Assembly: GCA_003695215.1 (NCBI GenBank)
Contig: RFIM01000006.1
Span: forward strand, 1 to 15,266
Direction of reading: 5' to 3'
DNA: 15,266 bases
DNA from: Chloroflexota bacterium
GTDB taxonomy: Bacteria > Chloroflexota > Anaerolineae > Aggregatilineales > UBA2796
Under the pieces are notes generated by a model. It did no database searches. It was given only the letters and a program-made list of their open reading frames with translations, and was not told the origin of the DNA. The position numbers were made by a program, and so were the translations under genes. Shown piece by piece: positions 6,603-12,346 of this stretch; position 1 is the stretch's first letter, and the number at the start of each line of letters is the position of its first letter.

Positions 6603-7805
6603 TCACTCTTCAGACGGCGTGTGTATCGGCAGCTCTAAGATGGCGCGCGCGCCGCTCTCAGGGCGATTCTCAAGGCGAATAGTGCCGCCGTGCAGCGAGA
6701 TCACCATGCGTGTGATAAACAAGCCTAAGCCCAAGCCGCGCATGAAGCCTTCGCGCAGCTTGGTCGTGCTGGTAGGCAAGAAAGCATTCTCCAAAAGCGC
6801 CTTGTCAAAGCCGTGACCATCATCATCGATGATTAGCAGCGCGCGCCCGTGCTTCTCCATCAGGCTGACCTGCACGCGCCGCCGCGCTGCTTCAACGGCG
6901 TTATCCAACAGATTCAGCACAGCGCGCTTCAACTCTGGCTCAGCGCCGCGCACCCAGAGCTGCTCTTCATCGCCTTCATAGCTGATCTCAATGCGCGCTG
7001 CGCTCGGGCGCGCGCGCGCCACGTCAATGGCGGCGATGACCACCTCGCGCAAGTCCACTTCTGCGTTCAGCGCATCAGACTGCGGATAATCGCGGAAGCG
7101 CGCAATCAAAGCGCTCAAATCGTTGGCGCTAGCTTGCAGATCGTCCAAATTCTCGCGCAGCGATTCAGGCAAATCACGGCTTTGGCGCAGCACTTCAAGG
7201 TTGAGCACAATGGCTGAGACAATGTTGCCCAACTCATGGCGCAAGCCGATGATCAGGCTGCTGAGCATCTCGCGATCTTCGGAAGCGCTGATATTTCGCA
7301 ATTGCTGCTCAACTTGAGCCAAGCGCGCAAAGTCTTGCTCGAGCGCTTTCTGCAAGCGCAGCTCTTCAATGCGCTGCATGCCGCGCGCGATCACTTGGGC
7401 GATCTCTTCGCTGCGGAACGGCTTGGTGATGTAGGCAAACGCGCCGCTGTTGATCGCCTCCAGGCTGCTGCTGAGCGTAGCGCGCGCGCTGATCATCGCC
7501 ACAGGCAAATGCGGCGAGCGCTCGCGCACGGCTTTCAACAGATCGATGCCCGACATGCCCGGCATCCACACATCGCTGATGACGATATCCACAGGCACAG
7601 CCGCTTCGCCAAAAAGCAGCGCCAACGCCTCGTGCGCGCTCGGCGCTTCAATCGCCTTGTAGCCGAGCCGCTCGATGTGTTTGCCCAGAATCAGCCGCGC
7701 GTGGACGTCATCGTCCACAATCAGAATCGTTGGCATGCTCTCGTTCGATCCACTGGATGCGGCGTTGTGTGCCTGTTTGTTTCGCAGGGCAGTTCGAGCG
7801 TGCAT
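6603..7805 (-). CDS. Response-regulator/histidine-kinase protein (REC - DHp - HATPase_c)
   Basis: Cytoplasmic signalling protein with a receiver domain at the front and a kinase at the back, no membrane or sensor domain. Counting from MPTILIVDDD (internal ATG, 7736), the REC domain covers about 1-120 with D8-D10, phosphoacceptor D55 in VISDVWMPG, S83 and K105. A helical linker follows (120-160), then an H-box LRHELGNI (H167), N-box NLLDNAVEAA (N279), G1 DDDGHGF and G2 GLGLGLF. It may take phosphate from another kinase and pass it on. The start is uncertain. The ATG at 7805 has GAAGGA just upstream and adds 23 non-conserved residues; the ATG at 7736 fits homology but has a weak ribosome site. 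Divergent from the lipoprotein gene; no partner regulator lies beside it. Confidence 0.9.
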   Translation of the reverse strand: MHARTALRNKQAHNAASSGSNESMPTILIVDDDVHARLILGKHIERLGYKAIEAPSAHEALALLFGEAAVPVDIVISDVWMPGMSGIDLLKAVRERSPHLPVAMISARATLSSSLEAINSGAFAYITKPFRSEEIAQVIARGMQRIEELRLQKALEQDFARLAQVEQQLRNISASEDREMLSSLIIGLRHELGNIVSAIVLNLEVLRQSRDLPESLRENLDDLQASANDLSALIARFRDYPQSDALNAEVDLREVVIAAIDVARARPSAARIEISYEGDEEQLWVRGAEPELKRAVLNLLDNAVEAARRRVQVSLMEKHGRALLIIDDDGHGFDKALLENAFLPTSTTKLREGFMRGLGLGLFITRMVISLHGGTIRLENRPESGARAILELPIHTPSEE

Positions 7806-7844
7806 TGTCCTTCACCGTGTTGCAGCCGCTATACTTCTTTAATG

Positions 7845-7862
7845 ATTGTACGAACGTGCAAT
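7845..7862. promoter_or_regulatory. Operator-like imperfect palindrome in the divergent kinase/lipoprotein gap
   Basis: The 18-base element reads ATTG-T-ACG-A/A-CGT-G-CAAT; seven of nine half-site positions are symmetric. It sits in the AT-richest part of the 111-base gap between two divergent genes, where a dimeric regulator could control both. No matching regulator gene is adjacent, so the function is inferred only from symmetry and position. Confidence 0.35.
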
Positions 7863-7894
7863 AGGGTTGCTCATAACAATCCTAAAACTTTTTT
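7862..7894 (+). promoter_or_regulatory. Leader hairpin plus T-run upstream of the lipoprotein gene (possible attenuator)
   Basis: TAGGGTTG (7862-7869) pairs with CAATCCTA (7877-7884) as an 8-bp stem with one G-U pair and a seven-base loop. It is followed after AAAC by six T (7889-7894), 22 bases before the lipoprotein ATG. This resembles a weak intrinsic terminator or attenuator on the plus strand, or a second operator dyad abutting the one at 7845-7862. The low GC of the stem and the four-base offset of the T-run keep confidence low. Confidence 0.35.
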
Positions 7895-7916
7895 CACAAA
7901 TCCAGGAGCTCTCCAA

Positions 7917-9491
7917 ATGCGTGCCTTGCGCCTGCTATGCTTGATCTGGCTGGCTGCCGCCTGTGACCTGGCTCCTCAGCCGCCTCAGCCGACCCTAGCC
8001 GCCCTGCCAAGCCCGCCCGTGCTGAGCTTCACAGCGACCGCCCGACCGACGCGCATGCCCTTGCCGCCCACTTGGACGCCGTCTTACAGCGCTAGCGCGA
8101 CGCCCGCTCCGCGCACGCACAGCCTTCTCAGCGCCGAGGCGATCCGCGTTGAGGCGAACATCGCCAAAATCGAGAATCGGCGGCGCGTCAACTTCAGCTT
8201 GTGGCTCACGCCACGCGAGCAACTGGTGCAAAGCGCCACGCTGCACTACACCTTTCCGCAAAGCGGAAAAACCGAGCAAAGGCGTGTGCCGCTGCCGCCA
8301 CAAAAGCTCGGCGAAACTTTCAAAAGCCCGCTCTCGCTCAGCTTCAGCATCGATCAAATGCCGCTGCACGAGGATCGGATCGTCTACCAATGGCTGATCG
8401 AAGCGCAAGATGGCAGCCTGCTGCAGACCGCGCCGCAGACCTTCAAGGTCACAGAAGCAATTGCCGAAGAGCGCCGCGACGATCTGCCGATCATCCCTGC
8501 AGAAGCGCACTTCTGGAGCGATTTCCCTAACCAAGCCATCTTGAGCGTGCGCCTGAAGCCTGAAGCGCCGATCCGCCAAGCGAAAGTCTACTATACGCAG
8601 AACACAGGCTTGGTCCTGTTCTCCTTCCCTGTGCGGCACGTGCCGCAGAAGCGCCCAGGCGAGGAGATTCAGATCAGCTTCGTCTTCAACGACGAACTAG
8701 CGCCGCAAATCCCTTGGCAGCGCCTGGAGTGGTGGTTCGTGCTGACCGATCAGAATGGCAAGCAGTGGCGCACGCAGCCGCAGTTCAACGAATACAGCGA
8801 TACGCGCTTCCATCAATGGCAGCGCACTGAAGGCGACCGCGCCGTGATCTTCACCTATGAGCGCAGCGCAGCCGATATCGCCTTCATCAAGCGCGGCACG
8901 GATCATGCCCTCGAACGGCTAGAGCGCTTTTTCGGCTATCGGCTGCTCTACAAGCCGCACATCGTCTTCTACAACCAGCCGCGCCACTTCAAAGCCTGGG
9001 CGCCGCCAAACCTGGCCGATCGCTTCATCGGCTTGGCAAGCGCAGTCTGGGGCGGCGTCGTCGTGACTTTCCACAGCTCGCTGGAATACACAGTCTATAG
9101 CGTGATCCAGCACGAGCTGACGCACTTGTTCCAGTACCAAGCTATGCGCGATGATGACGCCCCGCTGTGGTGGATCGAAGGCACGGCCAGCTACTTTGAG
9201 GAACGCAGCGCGCAAGATTACATGGCGCGCGCGCGCAATTTTGTGCGCCGCAACGGCATGCCCGATCTCCAGCGCACCAATCGGCACCTGGTAGCGCGCG
9301 ATGTCAGCGTGACCTACTTCGTCGGCGCCGCAATCGTCGATTACGTCATCCAAACCTATGGCCTGCAAGCCTTTCAGCGCCTGCACATTGCCTTGGCGCG
9401 CCACACGCCTTTCGATCAGGCCTTGCAGCAAGTCATTGGCAAGACGCGCCGCCAGCTCAGCCAAGAATTCGCCGCTTGGCTGATGCGCTAG
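7917..9491 (+). CDS. Lipoprotein with Peptidase-MA-like zinc metallopeptidase domain
   Basis: Predicted cell-surface zinc peptidase of 524 residues. MRALRLLCLIWLAAAC is a compact lipoprotein signal with lipobox LAAAC, lipidated at C16. A Pro/Thr/Ser-rich linker (17-68) follows, then two similar beta-rich domains (about 75-180 and 195-293), then the C-terminal gluzincin domain. Its active site is QHELTH (H399, E400, H403) with the third ligand in WWIEGTASY (E421), 18 residues beyond H403, the Peptidase_MA_2 arrangement. The same frame is open back to 7236, but that part is antisense to the kinase gene. The ATG at 7917 has AGGAG eight bases upstream and begins the lipoprotein signal. The gene ends one base from the convergent pdxT. 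Substrate is unknown. Confidence 0.87.
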   Translation: MRALRLLCLIWLAAACDLAPQPPQPTLAALPSPPVLSFTATARPTRMPLPPTWTPSYSASATPAPRTHSLLSAEAIRVEANIAKIENRRRVNFSLWLTPREQLVQSATLHYTFPQSGKTEQRRVPLPPQKLGETFKSPLSLSFSIDQMPLHEDRIVYQWLIEAQDGSLLQTAPQTFKVTEAIAEERRDDLPIIPAEAHFWSDFPNQAILSVRLKPEAPIRQAKVYYTQNTGLVLFSFPVRHVPQKRPGEEIQISFVFNDELAPQIPWQRLEWWFVLTDQNGKQWRTQPQFNEYSDTRFHQWQRTEGDRAVIFTYERSAADIAFIKRGTDHALERLERFFGYRLLYKPHIVFYNQPRHFKAWAPPNLADRFIGLASAVWGGVVVTFHSSLEYTVYSVIQHELTHLFQYQAMRDDDAPLWWIEGTASYFEERSAQDYMARARNFVRRNGMPDLQRTNRHLVARDVSVTYFVGAAIVDYVIQTYGLQAFQRLHIALARHTPFDQALQQVIGKTRRQLSQEFAAWLMR

Positions 9492-9492
9492 G

Positions 9493-10074
9493 CTACGCCA
9501 TCACACGCTGCTGATGGCAGATATCCAGAAAATACGTGTGCAGGCGCGTATCAGGCGTTAGCTCAGGATGAAAGGCTGTTGCCAGCAGATGGCCTTGCTG
9601 CGCAGCCACGATCCGACCGTCGGGCAAGCGCGCCAAAACGCGCACGCCCGCGCCTACCGATTCGATGATCGGCGCGCGGATGAACACAGCTCGCAGCGGC
9701 CTCTCAAAACCTTCTACCAGCAGCTCTGTGCTGAAGCTATCGATTTGACGCCCAAAGGCATTGCGCGTGACTGCGATGTCCATCACGCCGAGGTGCGCCT
9801 CTTGCCCTGTGACGCGCTTGGCGAGCAAGATCGCGCCTGCGCACGTCCCCCATGTTGGTTTACGCGCCGCAAACTCGCGCAGCGGCTCATAGAGCCCGCT
9901 AGCGCGCGCCACGCGGCTGATGGTCGTGCTCTCGCCGCCTGGGATGATCAAGCCGTGCAGATCGGCGAGCTGCTCGGCTTTGCGCACCTCAATCGGATTG
10001 GCGCCGATTTGGCGCAGCATCGCAGCATGTTCAGCAAAATCGCCTTGCAAAGCCAGGACACCGATGTTCAGCAT
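9493..10074 (-). CDS. pdxT: Pyridoxal 5'-phosphate synthase glutaminase subunit PdxT
   Basis: Class I glutamine amidotransferase that releases ammonia from glutamine and feeds it to PdxS for ribose-5-phosphate-dependent PLP synthesis. The 193 residues show the family signatures MLNIGVLALQGDFAEH, LIIPGGEST (42-50), the nucleophile elbow GTCAGAILLA (C78), RNAFGRQIDSF and the catalytic FHPELT (H169, E171); length is typical. AGGAG lies seven bases before the ATG at 10074. pdxS, normally adjacent, is not in the window. Instead the gene follows lutC by 21 bases and is probably co-transcribed with lutB-lutC. Its 3' end is one base from the stop of the convergent lipoprotein gene. Confidence 0.95.
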   Translation of the reverse strand: MLNIGVLALQGDFAEHAAMLRQIGANPIEVRKAEQLADLHGLIIPGGESTTISRVARASGLYEPLREFAARKPTWGTCAGAILLAKRVTGQEAHLGVMDIAVTRNAFGRQIDSFSTELLVEGFERPLRAVFIRAPIIESVGAGVRVLARLPDGRIVAAQQGHLLATAFHPELTPDTRLHTYFLDICHQQRVMA

Positions 10075-10095
10075 AGTTGTACTCCTAATTAGAGT

Positions 10096-10791
10096 TCAGT
10101 CGAAGGCGATGATATGCAAGCGCTTCGGCCCGTGAACGCCGAGGATGATCTGCATTTCGATATCGCCCGTGCGGCTTGGGCCCGTGACGAAGACCACGCT
10201 GCGCGAGCGCTGCAAGGCCTGTGCGCCGTGTGCCGCAAGCCAATCTTCCAAGCGCGGGAAGAGCCGCTGCAATGGCAAAAGCGCGATGTGCATTGGCGGC
10301 AAGAGCGAAGGCAAGCGCCCTTGCCCTGAGTCGGTTGCCAGCACGAGCGTGCCCGTGGCGGCGAAGGCGGCGTCAGCGCCGCTGATGCCAATAGGCACGC
10401 TATCCAAGGCGCGGTAAGTCTTGTGACGATCGGCGCCGTGGATGCGCGGCACAATCGGCTGCACTCGGATTGCCTCAAGGGCTTGCGGCAGGCCTTGGAG
10501 CGGCAGGTTTTCCCACAGCAGCGCGCTCGGCGCTTGCTCAGCGCGCACGACGTCGATCAGCGCGTCTAGCGCGCTCTCAGCATCGGCAACGCGCTGAAAG
10601 ACGACCTCCAAGCGCTCGACCTCAGCGCGGAAGCGCGCCACAAGCGCCTCAGGATCGCTCAGCTCGGCAGCGCTCAATTGCGTGACGGGCAGAGGGCGCT
10701 CGGGCGCCTCAAGGGTTTCAGCGAACTCAGGTCGGCTTTGCCGCAAGCGCGCGAGAATCGCGGCGCGCGCTGTGCGCGTCTGTAGAGTCAT
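10096..10791 (-). CDS. lutC: LUD-domain protein, L-lactate utilization protein LutC-like
   Basis: Cytoplasmic LUD-domain protein of the LutABC (YkgEFG) complex, which oxidises L-lactate to pyruvate. The 231 residues from MTLQTRTARAAIL contain the LUD core: ISGADAAFAATGTLVLATDS (137-156), GRLPSLLPPMHIALL (158-172), VTGPSRTGDIEMQIILGVHG (202-221) and the terminal PKRLHIIAFD. The frame extends 60 codons upstream but that part overlaps lutB and is Arg-rich and unlike LutC. ATG at 10791 is four bases after the lutB stop, consistent with translational coupling. Function is inferred from the family and from lutB next door. Confidence 0.88.
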   Translation of the reverse strand: MTLQTRTARAAILARLRQSRPEFAETLEAPERPLPVTQLSAAELSDPEALVARFRAEVERLEVVFQRVADAESALDALIDVVRAEQAPSALLWENLPLQGLPQALEAIRVQPIVPRIHGADRHKTYRALDSVPIGISGADAAFAATGTLVLATDSGQGRLPSLLPPMHIALLPLQRLFPRLEDWLAAHGAQALQRSRSVVFVTGPSRTGDIEMQIILGVHGPKRLHIIAFD

Positions 10792-10795
10792 CTTT

Positions 10796-12211
10796 TCAGC
10801 TCTCACATTGGCGCTCGCGCCATAGTTGGCGGAAGGATTTGGGCGCGAAAGGCGGAAAATCGCGGTTCTGCGTCCAATTGCCGAGCAGTGGAATAGGCAG
10901 GTGCCGCACCTGACCGTTGGCGCTCGCCATAGCGCGCGTGGCAAGGCGCGCCGCGGCGCCGCCCAGCTCATAGAGCAGCGGCGTAGCCATTGCGCGCGCC
11001 CATGCCGCGATGCCCGCGCTCAAGGCAGGCGCCGCCTCACCTTCAGCGACAAGCTCGGCGCGCAGCCGCAAGAGCATTCCAGGAATATCAATTGCCACAG
11101 GGCACGCTGTTCGGCAAGCGCCGCACAGGCTGCTGGCGTAGGGCAATAGCGCCGCATTGGCGATGCCTTCCAACAGCGGCGTGATGACCGCGCCTATCGG
11201 GCCTGAATACACCCAGCCATAGGCATGCCCGCCAACTTTCTGATAGACTGGGCAAGCGTTCAGGCAGGCGCCGCAGCGAATGCACGCCAACGCCTCGGCG
11301 TACTCGGTCTCGCGAATGCGGCTGCGCCCGTTATCTAGCAGGATCACATACATATGAGACGGCCCGTCAGGATCATCAGGCCCTGCCGCGCCGCCCATCA
11401 GGTGGACATAAGAAGTCAGGCGCTGACCAGTGGCGCTGCGCGCCAAAAGCTGCACTAGCGTGGCGAAATCAGCGACGCTCTCGATCACCTTCTCAATGCC
11501 CGCTATGACCACATGCACAGGCGGCAAGCTGCTACACATGCGCCCATTGCCTTCATTGGTCACAATGGCGACCGTGCCCGTCTCAGCGATCAGAAAATTA
11601 GCGCCAGTGATGCCCATCTCAGCGCTCAGGAACGCCTCGCGCAGCTTCTGGCGCGCAAAGGCTGTCAGTTGTTCAGGATCATCGCTCGGCGCCATGCCGA
11701 GCTTCTCGGCGAACAGATCGCGCACCTGCTCGCGCGTTTTATGCATAATCGGCATGACGATATGACTCGGCGAATCGCCATCGAGCTGCACGATGTACTC
11801 GCCCAGATCGGTCTCGATCACGCTCAGCCCAGCGGCTTCAAGGGCCTGGTTCAAGTTGATCTCTTCGGTGGCCATGCTTTTGCTTTTGACCACGCGCTGG
11901 ACGGCATGTTGGCGCGCAATTTCGACCACAAGGCGATTGCATGCTTCGCCATCTTCTGCCCAAAGCACAGTTGCGCCGCGCTGCACGATGTTCGCCTCGA
12001 AGCGCTCTAGCAGCTCAGGCAGGTTGCGCAAGGCGCGCAATTTAGCCGCGCGCGCCTGCTGACGCAAGGCGTCGGCGTCGGTCACTTCGCTCATGGCGCG
12101 CAGGCGAGCGCTGTAAGCGTTATGTGTGCCGCGTCTGAGCGCTGTCTGAAGCTGGATATCCTCCAGGGCAATGGTCGCTGCCTGCGCAAAAGCGTTCGCC
12201 TTCAATTCCAT
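10796..12211 (-). CDS. lutB: Iron-sulfur protein LutB-like (LUD domain plus two 4Fe-4S motifs)
   Basis: Electron-transfer subunit of the LutABC-type L-lactate oxidation system. In 471 residues the N-terminal two-thirds is a LUD domain (EMGITGANFLIAETGTVAIV, 198-217; SLPPVHVVIAGIEKVIES, 228-245). It is followed by ferredoxin-like motifs: CIRCGACLNACPVY with C310, C313, C316, C320 and LCGACRTACPV with C363, C366, C370. A C-terminal helical segment ends PIPLLGNWTQNRDFPPFAPKSF, as in LutB. ATG at 12211 is preceded by GAGG six bases upstream. It heads the lutB-lutC-pdxT operon. The CCG-domain partner LutA is not in the window. TATGAT at 12248-12253 (minus strand) is a possible -10, but the matching -35 is poor. 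Confidence 0.92.
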   Translation of the reverse strand: MELKANAFAQAATIALEDIQLQTALRRGTHNAYSARLRAMSEVTDADALRQQARAAKLRALRNLPELLERFEANIVQRGATVLWAEDGEACNRLVVEIARQHAVQRVVKSKSMATEEINLNQALEAAGLSVIETDLGEYIVQLDGDSPSHIVMPIMHKTREQVRDLFAEKLGMAPSDDPEQLTAFARQKLREAFLSAEMGITGANFLIAETGTVAIVTNEGNGRMCSSLPPVHVVIAGIEKVIESVADFATLVQLLARSATGQRLTSYVHLMGGAAGPDDPDGPSHMYVILLDNGRSRIRETEYAEALACIRCGACLNACPVYQKVGGHAYGWVYSGPIGAVITPLLEGIANAALLPYASSLCGACRTACPVAIDIPGMLLRLRAELVAEGEAAPALSAGIAAWARAMATPLLYELGGAAARLATRAMASANGQVRHLPIPLLGNWTQNRDFPPFAPKSFRQLWRERQCES

Positions 12212-12257
12212 AGCGCGCCTCGCTGAACATCCTCGTGGGATAGATCAATCATAACGC

Positions 12258-12298
12258 AAAAAGCTGAGCGTTGGCTAACAAAAGTGGCGCGCTCAGCT
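12258..12298. repeat. Inverted repeat in the lutB / fusion-gene divergent gap
   Basis: AGCTGAGCG (12262-12270) and CGCTCAGCT (12290-12298) are exact 9-base inverted arms around a 19-base spacer. On the minus strand the hairpin is followed by four to five T (complement of 12258-12262), resembling an intrinsic terminator or attenuator ahead of lutB. As DNA it is an operator-like dyad upstream of the possible lutB -10 at 12248-12253 and of the fusion gene start at 12347. The long loop and GC-poor T-run leave the role open. Confidence 0.45.
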
Positions 12299-12346
12299 AC
12301 AAGCTGCCACAATAGAGGTGCAACAACAGTTCAGAGAGGTATCCTG

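Noticed and set aside
7805..7835. Plus-strand promoter TTGTCC / TATACT for the lipoprotein gene
   Set aside because: Spacing is 19 bases and the -35 is poor; a -10 is plausible, but not enough to list as a feature.
7236..7916. Long N-terminal extension of the lipoprotein gene
   Set aside because: It is antisense to the kinase gene and crosses the intergenic region; the lipoprotein signal and AGGAG site fix the start at 7917.
8919..9464. 181-codon minus-strand frame inside the metallopeptidase gene
   Set aside because: Antisense shadow over the HELTH region; no independent start signal.
9568..10092. 174-codon plus-strand frame opposite pdxT
   Set aside because: Composition-driven shadow of pdxT; no domain, no ribosome site, and pdxT is unmistakable on the other strand.
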